Shown here one piece after another: positions 13,001 through 26,500 of a stretch of DNA of 64,000 nt. The stretch is taken from NCBI GenBank assembly GCA_029747585.1, contig JAPEVF010000044.1:1-64000 (forward strand), given 5' to 3'. Source of the stretch: Pleurotus djamor (taxonomy: Eukaryota; Basidiomycota; Agaricomycetes; Agaricales; Pleurotaceae). The notes under the pieces are model-generated. The model ran no database searches. It saw only the letters and a list, made by a program, of their open reading frames with translations, and was not told the origin of the DNA. The position numbers and the translations under genes are program-made. Positions within the stretch are counted from its first letter, which is position 1, and each line of letters starts with the position of its first letter.

Positions 13001-15511
13001 AGTGTACGGCCGAGTGAGGCAGACTTATCGCGTGGGGTCGCGTCGACAAATAGAGGAAGCGATACCCAGTCCAGGTACCGGTGTGTTCGACCCGGCGCAC
13101 AATTTCCAGAGAGGGAACAACCGAAAAGAAACGGCGATGGCGTGTACGCGAAAGATGGCGTCGGAATCGTGGTTAACTTGACAGAATCGGGATTCTGGGG
13201 TGCCATATTCGATACGCATGATGCTCCGTGCCCAGATGAGGAATAGTTTCCAATGACACGGAGGAAATCGCTGGCCTAAGCTCCTTAGTGCTGAGGTTGT
13301 AAGGACTACCGACCGGTCCGGTGGGAACGTCCAAGTCCGTTAGCGCCGGCAAAGACGAATGATGAGAATCACTATCACTGGTAAAAACGCGAGCGATAGC
13401 CCATGCATTCTCAAGGTTGTCAGATTCTGTCTGTGCGAGGTTGGCGCACGGCTAATCAGTTTATCATGCTTGAGCTTGATTGTCTAGGGGGACATGTCGA
13501 ACTTGGTGGGAGATTTGGGGTTTCTCATTGATCACCCTGGGAGAGACGGCCATGAGCTAATAACTCAGGAAGCAGCGAGAACGGGGCAAGAACCTGTCAC
13601 GGGGCTGGCCATGGGGTCCCTCAATGGCCAGAATATATTCCGAGTGGCATAATTAGTGACTTAATGATTACGGACCCCGCGTGCCCGTCAGCGTGGGTCT
13701 TCACTTCGGAGGTAAAAGGGGATAGTATACTCCAGTCTAGACGTATCTGGGGCAGAGTTGTAACTCGCTAGAATGTGGTTGTTGGATCGTTGAGTTCCCC
13801 TTGTATGACGCACGACGATGAGCGATGGGGTTAAGAACAGTTGACGGAGCTCATCGCGTACCATATGCATCGTCAATTTCGTAGGGTGGAACGAAGCGAG
13901 GTCCCGCGGATGCTGCATATTGAATTCTACGCACACTTGCTAGGCCACTTATTATCGGCGAGTGGGCCGGTTATATCCTTTGGTGAAGAGTGAGACAGAT
14001 TGCACGCAAGATCAGGAAGTACTCACACATATTGCGTGGCGTCTTGGAAATCTTCAGAATATTTTGGGGGTCAAATCGTATCTGTCGTAATGTCTTTTAC
14101 GGGCGTACAGCATACCCTATCTGGCAAAGACCTCGATAAAACAAAGCCTACTATGTGTGGAAAAAATAGGGACCTGAGTTAATCCTTACATGAAATGGAG
14201 GGTTCCCTTACGTTCTCGTGAAGTAGTACGGGATGATCCGAGCCTCGCAAAGAAAACAACGCCGTTTTGAAACAAGGCAGGAGAGGACCACGGAGCTTTT
14301 CGAAGCGACTAGATGACTCTTGTGTGTAGAATGTGCGTAGAACATCGAACAGAAGGTAGCTAGCTATGCTTCTTTTCCAGAGCTAGCATACACCCGTTTG
14401 ATCAGATGGCGCAGAGACAGGGCCAGAAGCGACGGACTTCTGGTACCACTGAGACCGTCATACGTCGGGAATTTTGGGCCGTCTGGAATGGAATAATCTA
14501 CGCGTTTCACGGGACTTCGCAGGCTGGCGACTTAGCCGCGTAGGATAAATAAGCTCAAGTGGATGAACTCCTGAGTTACGAGGTTCGCGAAGGCGCGAAG
14601 CACGAGTTTTCAGTGGCGTCACTGCGGATACAAATGTCAGCGCGTGTACTGAGACGAAGGGAAGCTTTGAGTCACCGAAAGGAATAGAATTGGAATCAGT
14701 GAAAGCTAGCCGCCAGCTAGTCCAGTACGTAGCTTGAGCTTGAAGCTTGGAACGCGTCAGAATATGTGAAGGGTAGCCTGCTCCTTTGACGAGGCTTTGA
14801 CGATGGCCGAAGACGAGGCCAGCCTAAGATTATTTGAAGATGAAACCGTGCGACGACAATTGGCGACTTGGTTCACCATCAAAACACGTCGGGTGTAGAT
14901 TTGATTCATATAGTTACACAAGTCAACCGCGAAATGCGCTCGACAAAGTCATGCGCTGAGGATGATGATGGTGGTTAGCAAGGAATGTGTCGACGTTGCA
15001 GAGGTGTTGATTGTCAGGGTCATAAGCTTTTGATCCAAATACTGCCGTGCCTGACGATCTAGGCTTTTCTTCTTCCGCTTAGTTTCCTTGGCAACGGCGC
15101 GTCGAGTCCCCCTCAACCAACATCACGACCGCGCGGTCTGCCGTTCGCCAAAGCTTGAGGTATACTTGATGCATCAGGAACTTTCTACCTGTTGGCTTGA
15201 TGGTCACTACGAAAAAATGAAGCTCAAACGGATCCTAATGTCCTGCATCATGATGAAACGTGCTCAAACAGAACCAGAACAGAGGTTTTGACGACAGCCG
15301 GCGTCCAGATTACGCAAAAAGGGCACCGAACATTGCCCGGTTGTTGGCTTGCCCGGCACACGGAAATATATTTTAACAAGGCTACCCCAAACCCCTCAAG
15401 TTTCGCCAGCAAATACCCCATTTTCTTCTCTCATCTTCTTCCTCTCATCTTCCTAGACTTTAGACCTCCTAGAACGACCTTCTCATTAGACTCTTTTAAT
15501 CCCTAATCAAA
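10098..15511. other. 5.4 kb without a confident gene
   Basis: Short minus-strand frames between 11.3 and 13.2 kb contain hydrophobic stretches, but they shift frame repeatedly without good splice signals. No family is recognisable. The last ~150 bases are C/T-rich and serve as the malic enzyme 5' region. Confidence 0.5.
12706..12908 (-). pseudogene. Membrane-protein-like coding trace
   Basis: One minus-strand frame reads ~67 residues dominated by two or three hydrophobic helices (LVIAIPQFITLCYYACW, then YMVVCIVLIIYTRFLLLVLL) before a TGA stop. It has no start codon in frame. Similar short traces continue downstream in other frames, for example around 12.0-12.3 kb and 12.31-12.47 kb. This suggests a decayed multi-pass membrane protein gene. 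Family unknown, and chance cannot be excluded. Confidence 0.22.
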
Positions 15512-17785
15512 ATGACCATCGTTCTTACCCCTTACTGGTCTAATGGCGTCCAAAAGCTCAAAATGGGCCCTCAGCGTGCGTGTTTACGTGTCGACTCTGT
15601 TGCTGGAACTTCATCTGACGCAGAAGCCTCTCATCTAGCACCTGCAAAGCCAGCGCATGGCTTGACTCCACCTGCCTTGGACGGAAATGTCCATGCTATT
15701 CGCTGTCTGGCCCAGCTTCGTTCCAAGGACAAAAATATTGAGAAATACATCTACCTTACGCAGCTCAAGGACGCCGACGTCAACATGTTTTACAAGCTTT
15801 GCACGGAGAACATGTCGGAGTTCACACCGCTCATCTATACTCCAACTGTCGGCGATGCTTGCCTCCAGTTCTCCCAAAACTATAGACGCCCAGAAGGAAT
15901 TGTAAGTCGGCCCCTTACGACACATCATTCACTTTGTTCATCCCGCTTCCTGCGCTAGTTCATTTCGATCAAAGACAAAGGAAAAATTGGATCGATTCTG
16001 AGAAGTTGGCCTCATATTAACGAAGCGAGAATCAGCGTTGTGACTGATGGCAAGTCGGCTTCTCGTGTCTCGCGCGTTTCTACTAACTCGGTCATATCTA
16101 GGCTCGCGCATCCTTGGTATGTCTATTCCCATTTGTATCCATCAATGCTCTCATCGCTTCATACAACCGTCTAGGGTTGGGCGACCTCGGTGTTAATGGA
16201 ATGCCTATATCGATAGGCAAGCTTTCCTTGTACATCGCTGGTGCTGGGTAAGCTTAAACAAGCTTTCTTCGTGTCGGATACATGTGGCTAACGCAGGACT
16301 ACGATGGTTACCTAGAATTCGACCCTCCTCCACCGTGCCGATTTGCCTCGACCTCGGAACGAACAACGAGAAGTTCCTACAGGATCCACTTTACCTCGGC
16401 CTACGTCAAAAACGCGTTCCAGCGGCTGAGATGACGGCGTTTATGGACGAATTCATGCACGAGATGTCCACCACATTCCCTAAGCTTTTGATCCAGTTCG
16501 AGGTATATTTGTCTCTCTTCAGGGTCACATACGGCATTCGGGTGCTCACGTCGGTGTTGTGTGCTGCGTAGGACTTTGCAACTGAAAAGGCTTTCCTTTA
16601 TCTTGAACGTTTCCGGGAACAATATCCGCTTTTCAACGACGATATTCAAGGGACCGGCGCCGTAGTCCTGAGTGGCTTTCTCAATGCGGCCAAGCTGTCG
16701 TCTGCTGCGTCCGGACGCCCCATGACAGATCATCGAATCCTCTTCTTCGGCGCGGGCTCCGCTGGCGTTGGCGTTGCTACCCAATTGATGAGCTTCTTCA
16801 TGCTTCAAGGGCTTTCGGAAGAAGAGGCCCGAGCGCACATCTACCTTGTGGACTCTCAGGGATTGGTGTACGAGTCTCGGGGACGTCTTGCTGAGCATAA
16901 GCAATGTACGTTACTTTGTCTTCACCCTGGCAGGGGTGTATGCTCATTTACCGGTTTACCGAACAGACTTTGCCCGACGTGACTACAATGGGGCACCATT
17001 GACTGATCTTCTTGACATTATCGCTTACGTCAAGCCAACTGCGCTCCTGGGTCTTTCAACAATCCCTGTAAGCTTTCTTTTTCACTTCTTGACCATCCTG
17101 TCTCTATGGAACATCTGCTGACCATTAACCTTTCCAGGGTACCTTCAATGCCGAAGTTCTACAAGCAATGTCCGCATTGAACCCCAGGCCTATCATCTTC
17201 CCGCTTTCGAACCCTGTTAAGCTGTCGGAATGTTCTTTCGAGGACGCCGTGGTGCATTCTCAAGGAAACGTCCTCTTTGCTTCCGGTTCGCCTTTCCCGG
17301 AGATGGAGTATGGGGGAAAGATGCTCTACCCTGGACAAGGAAACAACATGTACATATTCCCAGGTCTGTGATCATGCTTNCCCTCCCCAAGTTGACAGCG
17401 AAGGTATTAATTCGGCACGTACTGGTTTNTTTAGGTCTTGGCTTGGGTGCCATCCTCAGCCGCGCTTCATCCGTCACCGATAGCATGGTAGAAGCCTCCT
17501 CACTTGGCCTCGCAAACTCCCTGACACCTGAAGAACACGCTATGGGTCTCATTTACCCCCGAGTTGAAAGGAGTAAGTTANGGAATTATTCTTCGACGTT
17601 CCCTGGTGTGCTTATTCCCTGGCGTTCTTCGCTTTTCAGTNCGTGAAATCAGTGCACATATTGCCCTGGCTGTTATTCGTTCCGCACAAAAGGCTGGTGT
17701 TGATCGATCTACCGATCTCCGCCGTCTCTCNGACTCCGAGCTCCTCAAGGTCATTACGTCCAAGATGTGGCAGCCTCAAGTGTAA
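15512..17785 (+). CDS. NAD(P)-dependent malic enzyme
   Basis: Malic enzyme oxidatively decarboxylates malate to pyruvate with NAD(P)H production, in mitochondria or cytosol. The ~565 aa product is spread over about nine exons. Seen in order: the N-terminal domain with YTPTVGDAC (substrate-site Tyr); VVTDGSRILGLGDLG with the GDLG turn; CLDLGTNN; FEDFATEKAF; the family signature FNDDIQGTGAVVLSG; the Rossmann motif FFGAGSAGVG; LLGLSTIPGTF; and FPLSNP. The C-terminal region ends in KMWQPQV-TAA. The length matches the family. The ATG is preceded by AAA and a C/T-rich leader. No convincing mitochondrial presequence is visible at the N-terminus (MTIVLTPYWSNG), which favours a cytosolic form. Ns around 17389-17810 fall mostly in introns. 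Cofactor preference cannot be read with certainty. Confidence 0.95.
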
Positions 17786-18228
17786 AAGCTCGCTATCCAA
17801 CGGTCTTCTNNTTATGCAACTACTGTTCGCTATCCTATCCTATCGGAGCCTCCCTCGGAGACTCTCAGCCAAAAGATTAATTGTGTCATTATTGCTTTGT
17901 TCTTCATTTTCAATATGAATATGCTTGATTCCCATTACATCCGTCCAGCGTAGGAGGTAGCTCATCACACACGCTCGNGAACTGATANGNAGTAATTGTG
18001 ACCTTCGCTTTGCCCGTGCCTTGGGAGATTCGTCATAGAAACCGAGGTCGCTAATCAGAGTTAATTGTTGAGCTATCGTGCTCGTACCTTGTTGCAAGTT
18101 TACGNNNNNNNNNAATAAATCTACTACGGATACATCTGGATACATCCATTTGGGTGTCCATGTTATGCTACTGAATAATCGTCCATAAGGTACGAGAAGG
18201 AAAGGTCCGAGGTGCGATGAAAACTAGT
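17786..18228. other. Convergent 3' intergenic region
   Basis: It separates the malic enzyme stop from the stop of the next minus-strand gene. It contains a run of nine Ns at about 18105-18113, an assembly artefact. No gene is seen. Confidence 0.6.
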
Positions 18229-19740
18229 CTACAATGAGCGTCGGACCTCGTCGCTACCAAACATCGGGAGCGAGAGGCGCTCTCGAGGTTTGGGAGGTAG
18301 TGGTGGTGGTGTTTGAGGAAGTCGAAAGGGAACGTCAGCAAAGCTTTGCTGCTCGCTCCGGGTGTTTACCGACCACAAGCTACTGGGCATGTTCTGCATG
18401 ATCGATTCTGTTGACGTGAAGATGGTGGGCTCTGGGGGTATCCTCGGTGAGATAGAATGAAAAGGAAGTAATAACGAGAAACGTACGTGAAGGGGAATAT
18501 GAACGGGTATATTTGTGGGTATATTTGCTGAACCATGGCGTTCCTGATGTGAGACCCTGCGCACGACGCCGCCGGCGACGAATGAAAAGGAACGAAACAA
18601 TCAATAGAGCACAAAGGATGAGGCCGCCAAGTACGCCTGCTACTATCTGAGCGGTCTTTTGGGAATGTGGCGGTTGTGAAGATGGAGGGTCAGTGGATGG
18701 AGCTGAAGGTTGACCTGACGTGGGTGAAGGAGCGGAAGTGTCAGANATCAACGTCGTTTTGGTGTCCGCAAGACCAGCGGGGGAGAATCCAGGAGAAACG
18801 AAAAANCGAGTCTATCGTATAAGGTGTGATAGCTTGGGTGACATTGATGATGAGCGTATGCTCTTCCCATGGAAGCGAAGAAACCTTGAAAAGGGGTTGG
18901 AAACGGATGGGGCGGGTGGCTAGTGGTTCNTTCGTGGTAAAAGGTGGATCNGCGTCNATGGTATATGATGCACCTGGAGGNGGGTGGGTGGAATTGCTTT
19001 GNGGGACAGTGCCAAAGACAACGATGCCCGTTCCTGCGTCACAAATTAGTCAACGAGGANTNTGTGGATANNACCTGAGAAANTTGATNCTTACCGTTGA
19101 ATANAAGGGACAACGATGAACCTGGAGTATTCGTACTGTGCGATGTGGAGAAACCCTCGCTATTCAGCATCCATGTCCCCGAATAGCGCACCCTAGCNTC
19201 GTTATCCGCNATACAAGTGAAGCAATGTGGAACTTTGGTGGCCGACGANGAATCNCTCGTNGATGTTTCGGANGNCGGCAGGTCACTGCTACTTGGTACG
19301 GAGGCGGGGATAGGATCTGAAGATAGTGGAGGGTTATCGTCAGCCGGTGAGGATGAATTTGATGATCGAGAGTCGTTGTCGTCCGTGGAGGATTTTGACT
19401 TGTCCTCATCCGACTTCCCGAGGACGTTATGGGAGGATTTAGACGAAGCGGAAGAGGAAGATCCAGAGTTGGCGGAGTTGTCGTTCGAACCAAAACCGAA
19501 ACCAAAGCCAGAACCAGAACCAGAACCAAACCCAAAACCTTTATCCCCCGAGCTCGAACTCCCACTGCGTTGCTTATCACCACCATTATCCGACGAAGAT
19601 GTGTCCTTGTCATCATTCTGTCCACTTGAGCTAAATCGATCGAAGGAGAATCGACTGTTACGTGAATCNTCATCAAAATCTCTCCCTAAAATGCCAGCGG
19701 TGGTTGTTGGGCGTAACCTCGAACGGCGTCGTGAATACAA
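18229..19740 (-). CDS. Ser/Gly-rich single-pass membrane protein, 5' end unresolved
   Basis: This is a type common in agaricomycetes. A low-complexity Ser/Asp/Gly-rich head (with a GFGSGSGSGFGFGFGS run near 19490-19540) is followed by a conserved extracellular module: RVRYSGTW, TNTPGSSLSL-FNG, GTGIVVFGTVP, ASYTIDADPPF, EHTLIINVTQA. Next come a Pro/Ser-rich linker, one transmembrane helix (IVAGVLGGLILCALLIVSFLFI), an Arg stop-transfer stretch, and a Pro/Ser-rich cytoplasmic tail ending DEVRRSL. It probably sits in the plasma membrane with the beta-sandwich module outside. Function unknown. The true start and first exon lie above 19740, probably before 20130. Several Ns corrupt codons, so apparent breaks may be sequencing errors. 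Confidence 0.72.
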
Positions 19741-20521
19741 CCCTTACTTGCCAGTATTGAAATGAGTACACCATGATAAGGAGGGAAGACAATACCTCGC
19801 TGCCTGCGCATCAGTCCACCACCAATAGACATCACGTTTCTGGTGTGGTTATGAATAAAATGGTCGACGAGGGACGATCAACCTGGTCGATTGGCATTTA
19901 GTACTAAACTTCGAAAGGCTGGGGTATAGGTAGACTGGTTACTTACGTCGAGCTCGTGAGAGGACGAAGATGAACCCGGCGTCGTAAAGGACGAGGTGGG
20001 TGCCAATCGAGTAGAGGAAGACTATCTCACACAAATCATTTATAACGACGACGGACCCATGCCATTGGAAAGTTCGGGCGGGTCGGGAAAGTCTTAGATC
20101 AGGACCAGCCAGAGAATAGTAGACCCTCATGCGCTCTCATGCACTCCGCTCGGAGGGATTATGCCCACCTGGATACTATCGGACTCAGTAATGTGTATTG
20201 GGCGTTATTTGGGCAAATCTCACCTAGATCCCACGTAATGTCCCTCTGAGTGTGAGCGTATAGAGCAAACACAATACGAGCTGAAAGAAGATGATAGACT
20301 CCTGTGAAACAGCTGGCTCTGAGCAAGTTCATGACAGAACGATTCACCCAAGCTAACGGTTTCGCGAAGAGAAAAACAGTTCGAAAGCCTGGTAACCAGG
20401 GAAAAAACTTCGAGGGATCCCATGGTTGCTAACAAACTACATGTCATTCGCAGCCCTAGCGACGATACCAAGGAACGAGACGAATTGATAAGGAGTTACA
20501 TCACTTAGCCGAATGAGGTTT

Positions 20522-23500
20522 CTACAACCCAGCCATCTTTTTCAAAACCTGGAATTCGTCCTTCCCAGTTGCCTTGCAAAGATCATAGAACTTGGACGAG
20601 GAGTTATTCAGCAATACTGATGGTCTAAGGTGCCAAGTGTAAGTACGGGCTAAACTCTGGAGTGCGCACAAAAGACTCACTTATCGAACTCCACGATACG
20701 ACCGTTGTCGAGGAGCATGACCTGAAGATCGCTGTCAATGGCACGGTCGATGGGCAAAACCTGTACGCACTCTATCATAATCAATGACTGTTCGAAGTCG
20801 ATGTGCAATAGTGAGGATAGTGCTCTCGGCAAATTCGCTACAGGTGCCCAGTTAAGCCAAGGCCTCAACACATCGATCGGACTCACTGTCTGATAGTTTT
20901 GCCAATTAACTCATCCGTTGCATAATCGACACTAGGTAAAGGGTTACTTGGATGCAGTGACATTGTCTATGACCTTGCTTACCTTGCCGTAGCCTGTACA
21001 AAGTAGGGTGAGTATTGATTCGTTAGATGACGTATCCGGGGAAATTCACCTCGTCCATAACGAGAACCTTAGAGCGCTTCAGAATGGCTCGGGCCATACA
21101 CAGCAATTGTTTTTCGCTGGAATGATGGAGTAAACTGTTGAGCCTTTATGTAAGGAAGGACTCAGCCACGCTCCTACCCTGTTGAGAAATTCTCTCCGCC
21201 CTCGGAAACGGGTGAGTCTAGGCTGCGGAATACGTTTGCATTGATTTCATCTGGGGTTTCTTCTGGCGCGTCTTCAGAGGGTATTAGATGGACACGACGG
21301 AGGGCTTCATACTAACGGGATACCAGGATCAGCACTAGACAAGACACTGGTATGCAAGACTAACGATTTCGGCATCTTGATACTCGTTGAATACGTCCAA
21401 CGTGGTACGAAGCGAGCCACTAAGAATCGTAGGGTCCTCTGATCAAAGGTTAGGACCGAACGCTGAGGCACAAAGGTCGCTTGACGTACGTGGGATGATA
21501 GTCAAGCGGCTACGGAGGTCGGTAAGGCCAACTTGGGATATGTCAATGTCGTCCACAAGGATGCGGCCCTCAGTCGCCTCTACAAATCGGAAGAAAGAGA
21601 GGGCGAGTGTACTCTTTCCCGACCCAGTCCGACCCAGGATGCCGACCTATGGACTGCTAAGTAACTGGACGAGAGAGGGACGCATGTAGTTGTGCTACCT
21701 TTTCACCAGGAAGGATATCGAAATTGAGATTATGGAGGACATCCGGTAGCTCAGGCTGGATGCAGTCAGTTGAGAAATCTCAAATACTAACAGGGGACAT
21801 ACAGCATAACGAATGACAAGATTTTCGCACTTGATGGCGCCATTTGACGGCCAGTGTTGTGAAGGCCGAGGATGAACGAACTCAGGGGGTTCTCTGGGGA
21901 GTTCGGAATATTCCTTGACTCTCTCCAGAGCGACCTGGATTGACTGCGTCAGAGACCGCAGGAATTGTCCGAAGAAATACACTAACCATTGACTGTTCCA
22001 ACGCAACAAATCGTCGGACGAGAAACAGTAGCTGTGTAACGGTAAGCCCCAAAAAGGTATTCCAGTAGCTCATAGGGGCTCACATCGTTGGTGATAGTTG
22101 AAGCAAAGGCGAGGGCGAACCCGGCCAATGAAGCGTCAACTCTGGGGGTAAGCAAGGTTACAAAAGCAGTGACTCCAATAATCGCGCTAGAAAGGAGATT
22201 GAAACGGGCAGATAGCCAGCGGTTGACTACAGAGGAATCAGTCTCCCGCTCACTTGCAAACGAAAGCAAAACACACCTCCCCACATCCAGTAGTATGGAT
22301 TGGAGTTCTGATGATCGTGAGAGACAGCTAGAACTAAATTGTTCAAGACATACCGTATCAGCGCAACGCAACATGTCGCGAAGGAACTTGGATGACGCTC
22401 CGAAGGCACGGATGATAGTTACTCCAGAGATAGTCTCCCCGTAGATTGAGTAGAGTGGAGATCGGGTGACCGAGTCTAATTGACTTCAGTCAACGCTTAA
22501 ACTCCCTAAAGAAGAACTTACCCAAGCGACGCATGTCCCGAGACGTTTGACCATAGACCTATGTTGTTATTAAATACCTGAAAGGATATAACCTAACGAG
22601 CATAATACCTTGGCAACTAGGCCAGGTTGTAAGCATTGAGGATGACAACAGAGGGAGAGGTGACTAACCGTTGTAGTAAGTGTATCCAAATATGACCACA
22701 GCGATCACGAATGGCCAGCCACCGACGATACTGACGGACACGACTGTAATTGAAACAGATAATCCGTTGATGATGCTGCGACCGAAATTGTCTGAGAGGC
22801 TGCTATCGATGCCTACGACGTTGTTAGAGTCGAAGCGCAGCGGAGACGGAGGGGTAAACTGACCTTCAAAGTCTTTGCCAAATCGGTTCAAAAGACGTCC
22901 GCGTGAAACAGTATCATGGAAGCGGATGTTGGCGAAAAGTACGGTCTCCAGTAAACCTATGGCGACCGGGTCAATGAATTTTGAAGGAGAAAGGTGACGA
23001 ATGGAGATGAGCCTACGTTTGTAGAGTACGATTGAGGCATGGATAGAACCACGATCTGCGGAGCTCCGGTCAAGGAGGATCGGAAAGAAAACAAAGACAT
23101 GACATACAAAGAACGAACCAACGGATGGTTCCGATAATAATACCTATGAGCCAAGTGAGTACAAGAGTCCGACATACCCGAAAAGAGGCTGACCAGTAAT
23201 GGTGATCTATGGGAGCGGAAGATTAGTACGGTGATACGTAGAGTATACTTGCCACCAAAGTCGTACGACGTACAATTGCATACACGGTGATATAGAAGAC
23301 GGGTGTCCGTGGAGTCTCGCTGATTTGAGCTGAGCCTGACCAAAACCTGTTTGATTGAGGAGTGAGTCAGGTCAGTGGGCGAAGTGCGAATTGTTTACCT
23401 CAGCCATCCGTTTTCGAAAACAGGACTCAGAGCGGCCAAGAACAAGATACCGATGAAAGCCGCCCAATACGACCAATTTCCACAAGCATGGACGTAGGTT

Positions 23501-26500
23501 GACCAGACGTCGCTGCTGATCCGACCGACCGCACGTTTTTCTTCTTCCACAACCTTTCTAGGCTTCTTTTTCTCGACGTTTGGAGCTGCGACAGTTGTTT
23601 CGGACGCCGACTGCTTACTAGATGAAGTAGGAGTGGACTCTTCAATGGCTGCCTCTTCCTTTTCATCACCCACTTCCTGAAGGGAAGACTGAACTAGCGT
23701 TTGCATGATGCCAGATGATTGGAAGCCCTTTCGATCGCCTTGGTACTGCACGCGACCATTTTCCAAGGCGACAATGTAGCTGGCACCTGGAGTACAGAGC
23801 TGGACATGGTGGGAAACCAATATGACGGTCCGGCCACGCATGAGCGGTCCTGTAAGGCATTCATGGTATAAATGATGAGCCGTATGGGCATCAACTGGAA
23901 TAATTTGTAAGCGGACAGACATCTATTCCCCGGAAGAGCGTCACTCACCGGCAGAGAGGACATCATCTAAGAGGAGAATTGAGGCTCTTGAATAGACGGC
24001 CCGTGCAAGGGATACTGTCGACGCCGTGGTATCAAAGGGTGGTCGAATCAGCAACGCTGACAGCGCTTACCTCGTGCTTTCTGACCGCCTGAGAGGTTGA
24101 CCTGATTCCGATACATGGTGAGTAGGAGAAAGGGATGATACAAGGTGACCTTACCCCGCGCTCGCCGATTTCTGACTGATCGCCATCTTCAAGGATTTCA
24201 AGATCGCTGACCAGCGCGCAAGCCTAAGAAAATTGTGAGCACGTCGGAACGACGGATGTCAAGTACCAATTTCCCTACCTCCAGTGTCTTTTGATAGCGC
24301 TCCTCGTCGAAAGGTAGATTGAAAAGGATATTGTCTGTTGGATATTCAGTGTGCATTCATACTCTTTCAAATGGCGTTTTTACCTTTGATAGAAGCATTG
24401 CGCAACCAAGCAGCCTGTGAGAAAAGATGATATCAGGTTGCGACCTAGGCGTTGATCGACGTGCCGCACCTGAGGGACATATGCGCAAATACCATCCACC
24501 ACCCAATCTTCACCTGGAGCAAGGTCTCCAGCGAAGGAGGCTAATGAATCAGGCGGCGACCTCGGACAAAGTACTTGCCCGGTCAATAAATCTGCTTCGC
24601 CGAGAAGAGCTACAGATGACGACGCCCATCAGCACACATAAATTTGTGAGATATGAACACTACACACCAAGAAGGAGGAGCGATTTTCCCGAGCCTAACT
24701 TGCCGCACACAAGGGACAACTCCCCGGTGGGGAATTGGAGGGAGAGGTCCACGAGGACGAATTTGTGGCGTGGCGTGGAAGCAGCCGATGGAGCGACACT
24801 TGCTTGACCACGATCTTGTGGCCAGGTTACAGTAGCCGATTGGAAGGCAGTTGTCTTTGACTGCTGGTTCAAAGGATGTACCGTGGCTACTTCAGAGCCA
24901 CCTAAATATTTCTCAATCCGTCGCAAAGAGACGAAGGTCTGGAGTGAAGGCTTGTTAGGCGTGATTTACTCAAGGTGACCGAGAAGTGTGCTGACCTGGA
25001 GCATGTTGATAAATGTCTCTGGTAAGGCATTGAGAGCAAATCGCATCTCAGTGAAGACTAGATATAATAGTCGTCGGTACTGGCAATCCAAGCAACTTCG
25101 GGAGTAACTCACTTGAAATCTAAACAGTTTATTTCGTGACTTCGACATTGATAGCAAAGGTAAGATGTGGTGCTTACAGATGTGAATGCTATAGCTGGAG
25201 TTAATGTTTCTCCACGATAAACAGCGAAATGCCAGAACGAGACGAGGGTCACGAAGACGGGCGAACCGTTCCTAGGAAACAGTCAATCACAAGTCAACTC
25301 GGAAGCAGGCTAAAGACCAACCAGATAGCGTTCCATAAGGTCTGTGTAAAAGGTGAGAAATCTGAGTTTCCAACAGGCGGGGTCGAAGCTAACCTCAATT
25401 GTATAATTTAGCTTTTGGTATTTGAGTTCCTTCTCCCGGACTTTCAAGACCTTTGCTTCAAAGCTACGTTCCCAAGCCATGAACTAAGCGGGGGTCATCC
25501 CTTTAGTCACGGTCAAGAACAAAAGGCTGGAGGAGAAACAACCTTGAGCATGCGAATCCCACCAAGGATTTCGTTCATCAAAGCAACTCGTTCATCACGA
25601 GCTTTCATAAGGTTCTCTTGAGCTCCAACGACAATTTTACCAGCGAAATGATTGAGAGGCAGGAATAGGCAGGTCACCGCCAGACCGTAGAAGGAAGATA
25701 CACCTAGAAGGCAAGCTCAGGGCTATCTCGGAACGTACGCCAGAGAACTCACCGAGAAGTTTATACAAGAAAACGGTACCGATGACAATCTCAATCGGAG
25801 CGTCTATCAAACTGAACATGTGCCAAGCGAAGTCGCTGACTCGGTCGACGTCGGTAGTCATGAGTGTCATGATTTGGGCTTTGCTGGAGAAATCGTCTTC
25901 GTCATCTTTCTTGTTCTCTGCGTCAGCCTTGGGTTTACTGTCGTCCGTCGAGGCATTAGCTGTAGAGGAGGAGGCGACGTCCTTGCGGACCAGGGTTTTA
26001 GCGAAAAGGATACTGTTCATTTGGAGGCGGAGGCGACATTGAACGATGGTGGTGGCCAAAGACCACAATTGTCCGGTGACTATTAAGATTGTGAGCACGA
26101 CGCACTGCCCATTTGGAGGAAACGTACTGAGATAGGTGATAGCATTCGAGAAAAACAAGCCAGCAACGTATACCCAGCCCCAACCCTTGTCTTGTCTAAG
26201 TGGATCGGCCTCTAGATAGGTGATGAATCTATTCAAGAATATGGCTGGGAGATAAAAGAGGCATGCAGCTACGGCTGCCAGTGAGATCTCGGCAAGGAGA
26301 GGGACAGCGTTCACGCGACAAAGTCGATAGAACAGCCCCCAACCTGAGCCGGGTTTGGGTTTCCACCCAAGAAAGCGTGCTTTGATGGTTTTCAACGCGG
26401 TTCTCATCAAGGTGTAATTGACAGTCGCTCTCATGTTGGAGGCGACGATGGGTAAGTCTCCAATGTCCAGGCTTTCTGCGTAGTTGCCCAGCATGACGAC